Shown piece after piece: positions 24,913 to 33,395 of a stretch of 64,000 bases of DNA. The first letter of the stretch is position 1. Every line of letters starts with the position of its first letter. The position numbers and the translations under genes are program-made. A model generated the notes under the pieces. That model had not been told where the DNA came from and searched no databases. It was given only the letters and a program-made list of their open reading frames with translations. This DNA is from Streptomyces sp. cf386 (GTDB lineage Bacteria; Actinomycetota; Actinomycetes; Streptomycetales; Streptomycetaceae). The DNA lies in NCBI RefSeq assembly GCF_900103585.1, contig NZ_FNHV01000021.1, positions 1-64,000 on the forward strand. The letters are read 5' to 3'.

Positions 24913-25722
24913 TCAGCCACGCGCACGGGCGAGCAGCGCGGCGTGCGGCAAGGTGAGGACGCCGTCCTCGTCGGCGAACTCCTCGCTGAAGAGGTCGAAG
25001 TGGCGCTTGATCTCGGCGCGGATCCGCGGGGTCTGGCTCTGCACCGTATGACCGCCGAACGCCACCCCGGCCGCAGGGCCGCTCCACCACTCCTCGGCGC
25101 CGGCCCGGTGGTCCCAGCGCAGGGTCTCGCAGGCCGCCTCGCGCAGGCCTGCCGACTCCATCAGGGCGGTGAGGCCGCTCTCGTCACGGGGGAAGTCGTC
25201 CTCGGGGGCCAGTCCGGCGGCGAGGTGCGGGGGACGTACGGCACCGGCGGCCTGGATCGCGCGGCCGAGCAGTGTCTGTCCCGGGGCCGGCGGCGCCGCC
25301 CAGATCGTCAGGGCGATCCAGCCGTCCGGCCTGACGACACGGCGTAGTTCGGCGAGGGCGAGCTTGGGCCGACCGACGTGGTTCAGCACGAAGTTGGCCA
25401 CGACGGCGTCGAACTCCCCGTCAGGGAAGGGGAGTTCGGGAAGGGAGGCGATCCGCACCTCGGCTTCCGGCGCGGCTCGCAGGGCCAGCTCCACCATGGT
25501 CGGCTCCGCGTCCACGGCCGTCACCCGCGCACCCCGGTCACAGGCCTCGGCGGCGACGGTCCCGGGCCCGGTACCCACGTCCAACAGCCGTACGCCCGGG
25601 CCGACTTCGGCGGCGTCGAGCAACCGCGCCACGGGATGGGCACACAGCCTGGCGTAGCTTCCGGCATAGGCGGTCCCCCGGCCCGCCCACACCAGCCGTT
25701 CACTCTCGTCGAAGCTCGTCAT
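24913..25722 (-). CDS. Class I SAM-dependent methyltransferase
   Basis: This is a 269-residue cytosolic methyltransferase. The SAM-binding glycine motif is LLDVGTGPGTVA near residue 45, with the acidic residue in VDAEPTMV and motif IV in FDAVVANFVLNHV. The ATG at 25722 has GGGGGAG upstream. It is convergent with the LacI gene (17-base gap) and is followed upstream by the SRPBCC gene on the same strand, 32 bases away, so the two may form a small unit. The acceptor is unknown; it resembles the UbiE/Coq5-like group only in the SAM fold. Confidence 0.85.
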   Translation of the reverse strand: MTSFDESERLVWAGRGTAYAGSYARLCAHPVARLLDAAEVGPGVRLLDVGTGPGTVAAEACDRGARVTAVDAEPTMVELALRAAPEAEVRIASLPELPFPDGEFDAVVANFVLNHVGRPKLALAELRRVVRPDGWIALTIWAAPPAPGQTLLGRAIQAAGAVRPPHLAAGLAPEDDFPRDESGLTALMESAGLREAACETLRWDHRAGAEEWWSGPAAGVAFGGHTVQSQTPRIRAEIKRHFDLFSEEFADEDGVLTLPHAALLARARG

Positions 25723-25754
25723 CGTCAACGGTGCTCCCCCGACCTCGGTCAAGA

Positions 25755-26267
25755 TCAACGTGTGGGGTCCATCTTCCCGGACGCGGCCCGGACGAGGCCG
25801 TCCAGCCATGCCTGGTGGCCGTTGAGCATCGGGTTCGGGCGCTCCTTCGCGAGGGCGGCGGCGGGTCGGCCGATCTGGGTCTCCTGGGTCAGGACGCGGA
25901 CGCGGCCACCGGGCAGGTCCTCCACCAGCCATGCGTGCAGAACGTCGAGCCGTTCCTCGGGGGTGCCGTCCTGCTTCGCGGTCCAGGACAGGCGGCCGGG
26001 GACGCCGTCGGCCGGCTCCTGGAACTCGACGACGTGCGCGTCCAGGGGCGGGAAGCCGAAGGTGCCGAAGCTGAAGTCGACGTCCGTCCTGAGCTCGGGG
26101 CCGCCGCCCTGGGGGAAGGAGATGTCGGCGACGTTGTCGTAGGACGTCTCCCAGGTCGAGGTGTCGACGAGGTGGTGCCACACCTGGGCGGCGGTCGGGC
26201 CCTGGACGATCACCTCGTTGGAGACGAAGTTGTCGCCGGTGCCGGGCAACCGCTCGGGTTCGTTCAC
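25755..26267 (-). CDS. SRPBCC (START-like) family protein
   Basis: This is a 170-residue protein with the ligand-binding helix-grip fold seen in polyketide cyclase/dehydrase and activator families. Marker blocks are GPTAAQVWHHLVDTSTWE, FGFPPLDAHVVEFQEP, WLVEDLPGGRVRVLTQET and PNPMLNGHQAWLDGL. The end of the fold is complete. The start is uncertain: I used GTG 26267, but the family core begins about ten residues later. The start region lies on the opposite strand of the truncated LysR gene. This suggests that a rearrangement brought the two together and may have altered this N-terminus. The function is unknown. Confidence 0.75.
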   Translation of the reverse strand: MNEPERLPGTGDNFVSNEVIVQGPTAAQVWHHLVDTSTWETSYDNVADISFPQGGGPELRTDVDFSFGTFGFPPLDAHVVEFQEPADGVPGRLSWTAKQDGTPEERLDVLHAWLVEDLPGGRVRVLTQETQIGRPAAALAKERPNPMLNGHQAWLDGLVRAASGKMDPTR

Positions 26268-27102
26268 CGCGGCGGCCCCGCTACTCGGACTGTCCCAGCC
26301 GACCGTCACCGCGCAGATCCGCACGCTGGAGCAGCAGACCGGGCGGGAGCTGTCCACGCGGCTCCCGCGTGGCGTGGAGCCCACCCCGTTCGCCCACGAA
26401 CTGGCCGCCCAGGTGTCGGCCCCGCTCGACACGCTGGCCGCCGTCGAGGGCGGTGGCACGCTGCCCGGCCAGGCCGCCCCCGTCCATCTCGCCGGCCCCT
26501 CCGAGCTGCTCTGCACCCGGGTACTGCCCGCGCTCGCCCCGCTCGTCACTGCGGGTACGCGACTGCGTGTCGCGACCGGCCTGACCGAACCGCTCCTTGA
26601 GGACCTGCGCGCGGGTCGGCACGACCTGCTGATCGCCACCCGCCGCCCCAGGGGCCGCGCCCTGCCCTCCGTACCACTCGCGGACGAGGAGTACATGCTG
26701 GTCGCGGCGGAGCGGTGGACGCCGCACACCGGCAGCGCGGCGGGACCCGACGACCTGTGCGCCCACCTGAAGGACGTCCCGCTCGTCACCTATGCCGAGG
26801 ACCTGCCCATCGTGCGCCGCTACTGGCGGCTCGTCTTCGGCAAGCAGCTCACCGCGCAGGCCGCCGTCACCGTGCCCAACCTGTACGCCGTCGTCTCCGC
26901 GGTCGCCGCGGGCGCCGGGTACAGCGTCCTGCCCCGCTCCCTGTGCGAGGACCACCTCGCCGCGGGCACCCTGACCCTCCTCCACGAACCGGAGGAGGCC
27001 CCGCTCAACACCCTGTTCCTCGTCCAACGCCCCGGCGCCGACGCCAACCCCGACGTGGACCGCGTCCGCGACACCCTCCGCCGGGTCGCGCTCGCCTGGT
27101 AG
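26239..27102 (+). pseudogene. 5'-truncated LysR-family regulator
   Basis: The sequence joins a LysR HTH in mid-domain: GSFTAAAPLLGLSQPTVTAQIRTLEQQTGREL is family-like (second part of the HTH and linker helix). The first helix, usually about 15-18 residues with a hydrophobic LRxFVAV-like pattern, is missing. The bases in its place are the antisense of the SRPBCC gene. The effector domain is intact to the end (VPNLYAVVSAVAAGAGYSVLP, then LFLVQRPGAD). GTG 26239 could start a protein of 287 residues, but no good ribosome site is visible and the HTH would be incomplete. I read it as a deletion remnant, with a small chance that it still works. Confidence 0.6.
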
Positions 27103-27288
27103 GAGCCCGATTCCGAACGCCGCACCGGCATCCAAACGTTGGCCCGACAGAGTGGTCGCCGCACCAATCGCCCTGTATGCCCTGATAGTGATCGTTTTGA
27201 CTGCTAGCTTCGCGAGCTGTCGGAGGGGTCCCGGGGGCTGCGAGCCGCGGCGGGACCATTGTCAAGAGCTGAGGCGAGGGTGACGGGT

Positions 27289-28443
27289 ATGAGCGAAGTG
27301 CCGGACAGGCCGGCGGTGTCTCCGTTCAGGCGCAGGAGTTTCCTGGCGTCGGCCGCTCTGGCGACCGGGGCGCCCGCTGTGGCCGCCGGTCCCGCGCAGG
27401 CCACCGCGCTGCCGGAGAGCGTGGCGCCGGCCGCGTCGGAGGTCGGGTCCGTGGCGCGGCTGATGGCCGTCGCCGAGAGCGGTCGCGGCGTCGAGTGGAT
27501 CAGGTCGTCCCTTCAGGTCGCCGTGGGACTCGAACTCGCCACGATCCCGCCGTACTTGTGCGGCTGGTGGTCCGTCAAGAATCGCCGCAGCGAGGTCGCG
27601 CGGATGATCCGGCGCATCGTCGGCGACGAGATGTACCACCTGAGCATCGTCTGCAACCTGCTCGTGGGTGTGGGCGGAAGACCGCAGATCAAAGCTGCCG
27701 CGCCAATCTTCCCCGGCCCGCTGCCCGGCGGCTTGCGGGCCGGAGTGAACGTCTACCTGTCGGGCCTCAGCAAGGCCTACGTCCGCGATGTGATGATGGC
27801 GATCGAGGCTCCCGAGGACCCCCTCACCCGCAGCGCGACCTCACCCACCGTCGGCGAGTTCTACGCCGCGATGCTGAAGGCGTTCAAGGACGTGCGGCCG
27901 GAGCTGTCGGTGCGGGGGCAGGTGTCGGAGTACGTCGGCGGCGACAACCTGCGGCCGATCGAGAACCTCGACCACGTCGAGCGCGCCATCGAGATCATCA
28001 GGGAGCAGGGCGAGGGCACCTCCAGCTCCCCGGCCGACCCCAACGAGGACGACGAGCGGGCGCACTACTACGCCTTCGGCGAGATCTACCACGGCCGGGA
28101 GCTGCGCGAGACCGAAGACGGCTGGCGGTACGTCGGCGGGCCCGTGCCGTTCCCCGCCGTGCACCCCATGGCCCCGGTCCCGGCCGGCGGCTGGCCCACC
28201 CCCCAGGCCGACCATGTCCGCGGGCTGCTGCACCGCTTCGACGCGACCTACAGCACCGTGCTGGACACCCTCGACTCGGCCTGGTCCGGCGGCGGCCACC
28301 GCGCGCTGAACGCGGCCGAGCACGCCATGCGCGGTCTGGAGCGGCCCGCCGTGGAACTGATGGAGACCCCGCTCCCCCACGCCCCGGGCCACACCTACGG
28401 CCCCCAGTTCCGCGCCCTCCCCAGGCCGCCACGCACCTCCTGA
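27289..28443 (+). CDS. Tat-exported ferritin-like domain protein (VioB/iminophenyl-pyruvate dimer synthase-like)
   Basis: This 384-residue protein has a twin-arginine signal (RRRSFLASAALATG, cleavage near QATA at residue 40). The ferritin-like four-helix core follows at about 65-300. Likely metal ligands are Glu in GLELATIPPYL and the Glu/His pair in GDEMYHLSIVCNLL, with a further His and Glu in the later YYAFGEIYHGRELRE block. Known relatives are cytosolic indolocarbazole enzymes (VioB/RebD type) and many uncharacterised proteins. A secreted version probably has a different, unknown reaction. I chose ATG 27289, with GCGAGGG upstream. A bidirectional terminator follows. Confidence 0.75.
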   Translation: MSEVPDRPAVSPFRRRSFLASAALATGAPAVAAGPAQATALPESVAPAASEVGSVARLMAVAESGRGVEWIRSSLQVAVGLELATIPPYLCGWWSVKNRRSEVARMIRRIVGDEMYHLSIVCNLLVGVGGRPQIKAAAPIFPGPLPGGLRAGVNVYLSGLSKAYVRDVMMAIEAPEDPLTRSATSPTVGEFYAAMLKAFKDVRPELSVRGQVSEYVGGDNLRPIENLDHVERAIEIIREQGEGTSSSPADPNEDDERAHYYAFGEIYHGRELRETEDGWRYVGGPVPFPAVHPMAPVPAGGWPTPQADHVRGLLHRFDATYSTVLDTLDSAWSGGGHRALNAAEHAMRGLERPAVELMETPLPHAPGHTYGPQFRALPRPPRTS

Positions 28444-28453
28444 CACCGCATCG

Positions 28454-28490
28454 ACGACAGGGCCGCTCCGTCGAGCGGCCCTGCTGTCGT
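28454..28490. terminator. Bidirectional hairpin terminator
   Basis: GGCCGCTC (28461-28468) pairs with GAGCGGCC (28473-28480) around a CGTC loop. The stem extends through ACGACAG and CTGCTGTCGT with one bulge. It lies exactly between the convergent ferritin-like and ThuA genes. Confidence 0.8.
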
Positions 28491-28492
28491 GT

Positions 28493-29140
28493 CTAGCCCA
28501 GTCCCGCCGACCAGTTGATCCCGCCCAGCAGATGCGCGCGGAAGTCCGGGTCGTCGTATGCCTCGGCGGCGTGGCCGAGGGCCGTGTAGAAGACACGGCC
28601 GGATCCCTGCGCGCGGCACCACACCAGCGGGTGGTCCTCGCCCATGCCGCCACCGTCGTACGACGACTCGTCGGCGCGCGCCAACACCCGTACCGCTCCT
28701 CGGGGGTTGCTGCGGAAGTCGTACCACTCGTCGACGAAGTCCCATACGGCGGGCAGATGCCGGGTCGCCGGATGGTCACGGTCCTCGACGACCGCCTTGC
28801 CGGGCTGGTACTCGGGGTGCCGGTCGAACCACGCGCCCAGCAGTTCGCCGTAGTACGGCCAGTCGTACTCGGTACAGGCCGCCGCGTGCACGCCGACGAA
28901 ACCGCCGCCCGACTCGACGTACGCGGAGAGCCGCTCGCGCCCGGCGGGGGTGAGCACCTGGCCGCTGGTGGAGAGGAACACGACCGCCGCGTAACCCTCC
29001 AGGGGCTTTTCGAGGGCATGCGGATCCTCGGTGTGGTCCACCTCGAAGTCGCCGATGGTGCGTACGGCTTCGACGCCGGCCGGGATGGATTCGTGCCGGT
29101 AGGCGGTGGTGCGGGTGTAGACGAGGAGTCGTGCGGACAT
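28493..29140 (-). CDS. ThuA-like domain protein
   Basis: This is a 215-residue protein of the ThuA family (glutamine-amidotransferase-like flavodoxin fold), often linked to sugar use. Marker blocks are YTRTTAYRHESIPAG at the N-terminus, VESGGGFVGVHAAACTEYDWPYYGELLGAWFDRHPEYQPG split over the middle, and RVFYTALGHAAEAYDDPDFRAHLLGGINW at the end. It has no signal peptide. The start at ATG 29140 gives the usual N-terminus. The gene is divergent from 29290, with a 33-base palindrome between them. The biochemical role of ThuA proteins is not settled. Confidence 0.88.
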   Translation of the reverse strand: MSARLLVYTRTTAYRHESIPAGVEAVRTIGDFEVDHTEDPHALEKPLEGYAAVVFLSTSGQVLTPAGRERLSAYVESGGGFVGVHAAACTEYDWPYYGELLGAWFDRHPEYQPGKAVVEDRDHPATRHLPAVWDFVDEWYDFRSNPRGAVRVLARADESSYDGGGMGEDHPLVWCRAQGSGRVFYTALGHAAEAYDDPDFRAHLLGGINWSAGLG

Positions 29141-29180
29141 GCCGTCGAGCCTAGGTGAGCCGGGGTCGGGGACCCACTCC

Positions 29181-29213
29181 TCCCGGTGATCCGAAAGTTT
29201 CGGATCACCGGGA
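29181..29213. promoter_or_regulatory. Perfect 33-base palindrome in a divergent promoter region
   Basis: TCCCGGTGATCCGAAA (29181-29196) and TTTCGGATCACCGGGA (29198-29213) are perfect inverted repeats around one G. The centre CGAAAGTTTCG matches the CGAAA-N-TTTCG element known from Streptomyces xylanase promoters. It lies between the divergent starts at 29140 and 29290, so an operator is more likely than a terminator. Confidence 0.6.
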
Positions 29214-29289
29214 GAGGAGCCGCCCAACAGCCCGCGTTGCTGGGTCGGTTCACCCTCACGCGCATCCCCGCCCCCGCGACAATGCGTGC

Positions 29290-30315
29290 ATGACACATGA
29301 CTGGCAGCAACAGATCCACGCACTCCACGAGGAGCTGATCCGCCGCGACGACCCCGCCGCCTGGGTGCGGGAGGCCGACGCGGTGGACGCCTCGCTGCTC
29401 TATCCCGGGTTCGCCCTGCGTGGGCCGGTGTTCGGGGTCGCCGTGCAGGAACCGGCGGTGGGGCCGGAGTGGCGGGTGCTCAAGCCGGTCGTGAACGGGA
29501 TGCCGCAGATGTGCCGGGACTCGCTCAACACCTATCTGTGGTTCCGTGCGAAGGACGACACCGACGATCCGGCCGTACGGCGTGAACTGCTCGCCGCCGT
29601 GCGCGTGTTGGAACGGGAGTCGGTCAACGAGGTCGAGGCGTGCGGGGTGCGCTACCGGATCGTGCGCGGGGACGAGATCTCGCGCTGCGACGGCAACGAC
29701 CGGCTGGAGCCGCCCCGCCCCACCGACCCGGAGCCCGCCGAACGCACCTGGGAGCGGCGCGCCGCCCACACCCCCTCCCCCGACCTGGGCCTCGTCCTCG
29801 ACCCGGCCCCCAAGGACGACGGCCCGATGGCGGGCGCCTTGCGGGCGGGGCTGCGCGGCTTCGCCTACCGGGGTGTGCGCTTCCCCGCCGATGTGCGCCG
29901 GGACTCGGAGGGGGCGGTGTACTCGCATCCGCAGATCGTGCTCCTGCCCGTCTGTTTCAGCGTGGTCGAGCGCGAACGCACCGGCTGGGAACCGGCGTTG
30001 GCCCTCCAGGCCACTCCGCACGACGCCCGGCGTGTGCTCTATGACGCGATGGGCGAGATGTGGCCCCTGCTGTACCAGTTCGACGACGAGAAGAAGGCCG
30101 TGTACGAGAAGGCGGCCGAGGAGTTCCGGGCGCTCGAACGCGCCGACGAGGCCCACGTCGCGGGGCGGACGTTCCGGGTCTGCCGTGTCGAGCGTGTGCT
30201 CCGTATGGGCCCCGACGGTCCGGAGACCCCGCGCCCCTCGGACGTCGACGAGTACGGCCCGATGAGGATCCACCCGACGCTGCTGGACGACGGCACCGTC
30301 ATCCACGACGAGTGA
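29290..30315 (+). CDS. DUF5954-like Streptomyces protein, function unknown
   Basis: This is a 341-residue cytosolic protein without membrane segments. It is rich in charged residues and has the blocks WQQQIHALHEELIRRDDPAAW and FRVCRVERVLRMGPDGPETPRPSDVDEYGP. It resembles proteins of the DUF5954 type, which occur mainly in Streptomyces and have no assigned activity. The ATG at 29290 has GACAAT 8-13 bases upstream and no ribosome site, so the message may be leaderless. There is no operon partner; the next gene starts 115 bases later. The family assignment is from memory of its character and is moderate. Confidence 0.65.
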   Translation: MTHDWQQQIHALHEELIRRDDPAAWVREADAVDASLLYPGFALRGPVFGVAVQEPAVGPEWRVLKPVVNGMPQMCRDSLNTYLWFRAKDDTDDPAVRRELLAAVRVLERESVNEVEACGVRYRIVRGDEISRCDGNDRLEPPRPTDPEPAERTWERRAAHTPSPDLGLVLDPAPKDDGPMAGALRAGLRGFAYRGVRFPADVRRDSEGAVYSHPQIVLLPVCFSVVERERTGWEPALALQATPHDARRVLYDAMGEMWPLLYQFDDEKKAVYEKAAEEFRALERADEAHVAGRTFRVCRVERVLRMGPDGPETPRPSDVDEYGPMRIHPTLLDDGTVIHDE

Positions 30316-30430
30316 CCCCGATGCGCCACGTGACCCCGATGCGACGAGTGCTCCCGCCCCCTCCTCCTCTCCCTCCTCCTGGCGCACAGGTGTTCCATTT
30401 CGCGGGCCGATCTGGCTAGCCTCGGCTCCG

Positions 30431-31063
30431 ATGAACGCCATTCCCGCGCTCCTGGACCATCTCGTCCTCGCGACCCCCGACCTGGCCGCCACGGTCGCCG
30501 ACTTCGCCCGGCGCACGGGCGTGACCCCGGCCCCGGGCGGAACCCACGTCGGGCTCGGCACCCGCAACCACCTGGTATCCCTGGGCGGCATCAGCTACCT
30601 GGAGATCATCGGCCCTGATCCCGACCAGTCCGCGCCCGGGCAGCCCCGCCCCTTCGACGTCGACGGGGTCACCGCCCCGCGCACGGTCACCTGGGCGATC
30701 AGCCCGCCGGACCTGGACGCGGCGATCGAGAACGCCCGGGCCCAGGGCTACGACCCCGGCTCCGCGCAGGCGATGAGCCGCCGCAGACCCGACGGCACCC
30801 TGCTGGAGTGGCGGCTCACCGACGGCGACGACGCGCACCCCTCCGGCCTCGTCCCGTTCCTCATCGACTGGGGCACCTCACTCCACCCCACCGCCTCGGA
30901 CCTGCCCACCACACCCCTGCTCTCCCTCTCCGCGAGCGCCCCCGACCCGGACGAGATCCGGCCCCTGCTGGCGGCCCTCGGTACGACCCTCGATCTCACG
31001 ACGGGCCCGGTGGGGATGACGTTCACCGTGGACACGCCGCGGGGCCCGGTGACGTTCCACTGA
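30431..31063 (+). CDS. VOC superfamily (glyoxalase-like) protein
   Basis: This 210-residue protein carries the glyoxalase-3-like variant of the VOC fold. LLDHLVLATPDLAATVADF is the first strand-helix unit, THVGLGTRNHLVSLGG and SYLEIIGPDPDQ are the substrate/metal-side strands, and RPDGTLLEWRLT closes the core. It contains the usual His and Glu candidates for one metal (His10, Glu59 region). TAGCCT lies about 13 bases before the ATG at 30431 and no ribosome site is visible, which suggests a leaderless transcript. The substrate is unknown. Confidence 0.82.
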   Translation: MNAIPALLDHLVLATPDLAATVADFARRTGVTPAPGGTHVGLGTRNHLVSLGGISYLEIIGPDPDQSAPGQPRPFDVDGVTAPRTVTWAISPPDLDAAIENARAQGYDPGSAQAMSRRRPDGTLLEWRLTDGDDAHPSGLVPFLIDWGTSLHPTASDLPTTPLLSLSASAPDPDEIRPLLAALGTTLDLTTGPVGMTFTVDTPRGPVTFH

Positions 31064-31149
31064 GCGGGCGGACACTCGGCTGAGGCGGCAGCCCTGGGAC
31101 GTCCGATTCCTTCAAGACCTGCCGCTCGCCGGCTGCCTACGGTGGCCGC

Positions 31150-31557
31150 ATGACTCCACGTTTCGACGCCATCGGCCTCGTCGTCTCCGACATGGCCGCC
31201 TCTGTCACCTTCTACCGCCGCCTCGGCTTCGCCTTCCCCGAAGGCGCCGAGAACGAGCCGCACACCGAGGCCGAACTGCCCGGCGGGCTGCGGCTGATGC
31301 TCGACACGGAGGAGACCGTACGGTCCTTCCTCCCGGAGTGGCGGCCGCCCACGGGTGGCGGCCGGCACTCACTGGCCCTGCGCTGCGCGGACCCGGCGGA
31401 GGTCGACGCGGTGTACGAGGAACTGGTCGCCGCCGGCCACCACGGCGAACTCAAGCCGTGGGACGCCTTCTGGGGCCAGCGCTACGCCACCGTCCACGAC
31501 CCGGACGGCAACGGCGTCGACCTGTTCGCCCCGCTAGCCGCCCCGCCGACCGAGTAG
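31150..31557 (+). CDS. VOC family small protein
   Basis: This 135-residue single VOC protein reads FDAIGLVVSDMAASVTFYRRLGF at the start (split here as FDAIGLVVSDMA and FYRRLGF) and HDPDGNGVDLFAP at the end, the normal last strand. Its 3' end overlaps the AraC gene on the opposite strand by 24 bases. It probably belongs to the bleomycin-resistance/dioxygenase superfamily, without a specific role visible. The context of convergent AraC and VOC genes is common in Streptomyces but does not prove control. Confidence 0.82.
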   Translation: MTPRFDAIGLVVSDMAASVTFYRRLGFAFPEGAENEPHTEAELPGGLRLMLDTEETVRSFLPEWRPPTGGGRHSLALRCADPAEVDAVYEELVAAGHHGELKPWDAFWGQRYATVHDPDGNGVDLFAPLAAPPTE

Positions 31558-32226
31558 CTCGCCCAGCGGCATGCCCGCCAACTCCTTGACGTCCCGCGCC
31601 AGATGAGCCTGATCGGCGAACCCGGCCCGCACGGCCGTGTCCACGAAAGGCACCCCGTCCCGCGCCAGGGCGAGGGCTCGCTGCAGCCGCAGGATCCGGG
31701 CCAACGCCTTGGGACCGTAGCCGAAGGCGGTCAGGCAGCGGCGATGCAACTGGCGTGCCCCGAGGCCGAGTTCATCGGCTGTGGCGGCGACGCCGCGCCC
31801 CGAGTCGAGCGCGTCGACGACCCGTCGTAGCAGCGGATCGGGAGGCTCCCCGTCAGCGGCACACTCCAGCGCCACGTCTTCGAGCGCGCTCACGGGGTCG
31901 GCGGCGCCCTCGATCCGACCACGCAGCCGCCGTACCTCCGAGGCAGGCCACAGATCGGCGAGATCGACCCGCCGGTCAAGTACCTCGGACGCCGGCACGC
32001 CCAGAAACCCGGACCCGGTCCCCGGATAGAAACGGACACCTGCCCAAGCAGTCGGCTCACCGCCGGTGACGTACGCGCGCGTGTCAGGCCCGGCGACGAG
32101 CAGCCGCCCCTCGTTCCAGAGCAGATCCATGCACCCGTCGGGAAGGACCCTTCCGACGCCAGGCGCACCAGGGGTGTTCGTCCACACCACGGCACCAGGC
32201 AGCCGCGACACCCGCTCCGCGTACAT
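31534..32226 (-). CDS. AraC-family regulator with DUF6597-like N-terminal domain
   Basis: This 230-residue regulator has an N-terminal ligand-binding domain (RVLPDGCMDLLWNEGRLLVAG is characteristic, split as RVLPDGCMDLLW and GRLLVAG). The C-terminal AraC HTH pair runs at about 150-225 (LGLGARQLHRRCLTAFGYGPK and VRAGFADQAHLARDVKELAG). I chose ATG 32226. An open frame extends further upstream only through the interspersed repeat at 32254, which is not coding. The gene converges on the small VOC gene with a 24-base overlap. Confidence 0.83.
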   Translation of the reverse strand: MYAERVSRLPGAVVWTNTPGAPGVGRVLPDGCMDLLWNEGRLLVAGPDTRAYVTGGEPTAWAGVRFYPGTGSGFLGVPASEVLDRRVDLADLWPASEVRRLRGRIEGAADPVSALEDVALECAADGEPPDPLLRRVVDALDSGRGVAATADELGLGARQLHRRCLTAFGYGPKALARILRLQRALALARDGVPFVDTAVRAGFADQAHLARDVKELAGMPLGELLGRRGG

Positions 32227-32253
32227 ACAGGCGAGGCTACGCTGCAACACCCT

Positions 32254-32316
32254 CAGGGGCGCGGGGAACTGCGCGAGCAACCACAGACATCCCGCAGCCC
32301 GCAGCCAACACGCACC
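32254..32316. repeat. Streptomyces interspersed intergenic repeat, copy 1
   Basis: It starts CAGGGGCGCGGGGAACTGCG and ends near CGCACC. It aligns along its length with 37243-37300, with small indels in the 3' half. This sequence type is familiar from intergenic regions of many Streptomyces genomes. It lies between two AraC genes. Confidence 0.75.
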
Positions 32317-32334
32317 CCCACGGCGAACCCCGCC

Positions 32335-33315
32335 CTACGCCACAACCACCCGCGCCCGATGCTCCTGCGGACTCACCCCGTACACCCGCTTGAACGCACT
32401 GGACAACGCAAACGCGCTCCCGTAACCAACCCTCCGCGCAATGGACTCCAACGTGTCCTCGGTATCGCGGAGCGCGTCCGCCGCCAACGCCAACCGCCAC
32501 CCCGTCAGATACGTCATCGGCGGCTCCCCCACCAGCTCAGTGAACCGCCGCCCCAGCGCGGCCCGCGACACCCCCGCCTTCGCGGCCAGCGAGGCGACCG
32601 TCCAGGGATGCCCGGGATCGTCCTGGACCAGCCGCAGGACCCGCCCGACGACCGGGTCCGCCAGTGCCCGGTACCAGGCCGGCGCCTCCGCCTCCGGACG
32701 GGAGAACCAGGCCCTGAGCGCGGCGATGACCAGCAGATCGAGCAGCCGGTCCAGAACGACCTCCTGGCCGGGCTCGTCGCGGACGATCTCCTCCATGAGG
32801 TAGGGCGTGAGCGGGCAGTTCCACACGTCGGCCGTGAGCGCCAGCAGCGGCGGCAACGCGTTCAGCAGCCGCCCGCTGATCTCCCCCTCCCACAGATACG
32901 TGCCGATCAGCATCACCGCCGAGCCGTCCAGCCGGTCCCCCCAGGTGCGCACGCCCAGGTCCATGGAGCCGTTGAGGGAGCGTCCGTCGGGGTAACGGCA
33001 TTCGGCGCCCGGCAGGATCAGGGCCTGGGGGGCGGTACCGGGATCGTCGGCGCAGGTGTAGGGGTCCGGGCCGCGGGCGATGGCGAGATCGCCGGGGCGC
33101 AGCAGGATCCTCCCCCGGCCTTCGGCCGGGGGGACCCCCATCTCGCTTCGCTCGCCCTGGTCGGGGATCACCCAGGCGTCGCCGCGGACCATGACCATGA
33201 CGGTGAGCGGAGCCCGGTCCTCGATGCGGACGGACCACGGCGGCTCGAAACACGCGCGGATCATGAAGGCGCCACGCGCGCGTGGACCCTCCAGCAGACC
33301 TGCAAGGGCATCCAT
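32335..33315 (-). CDS. AraC-family regulator (Cupin_6 N-terminal domain)
   Basis: This 326-residue regulator has an N-terminal cupin domain (about 20-190) typical of AraC-binding-like proteins. The tandem HTH at about 225-320 reads WTVASLAAKAGVSRAALGRR, then RVGYGSAFALSSAFKRVYG and the family end SPQEHR. I chose ATG 33315. It is divergent from the NmrA-like reductase gene at 33396, with only 80 bases between the starts. This arrangement is very common for a regulator and its target reductase. The ligand is unknown. Confidence 0.87.
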   Translation of the reverse strand: MDALAGLLEGPRARGAFMIRACFEPPWSVRIEDRAPLTVMVMVRGDAWVIPDQGERSEMGVPPAEGRGRILLRPGDLAIARGPDPYTCADDPGTAPQALILPGAECRYPDGRSLNGSMDLGVRTWGDRLDGSAVMLIGTYLWEGEISGRLLNALPPLLALTADVWNCPLTPYLMEEIVRDEPGQEVVLDRLLDLLVIAALRAWFSRPEAEAPAWYRALADPVVGRVLRLVQDDPGHPWTVASLAAKAGVSRAALGRRFTELVGEPPMTYLTGWRLALAADALRDTEDTLESIARRVGYGSAFALSSAFKRVYGVSPQEHRARVVVA

Positions 33316-33395
33316 GTCGCCAGCGTAGACGTCCGCACATGGGAATGAGCCGTTCAACGATGGGCTGTTGGGGCGCGCGACCGTTGACTGGAGGC

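Noticed and set aside
32227..32280. N-terminal extension of the AraC protein through the repeat
   Set aside because: The added residues are simply the translated repeat; homologous AraC proteins start near ATG 32226.
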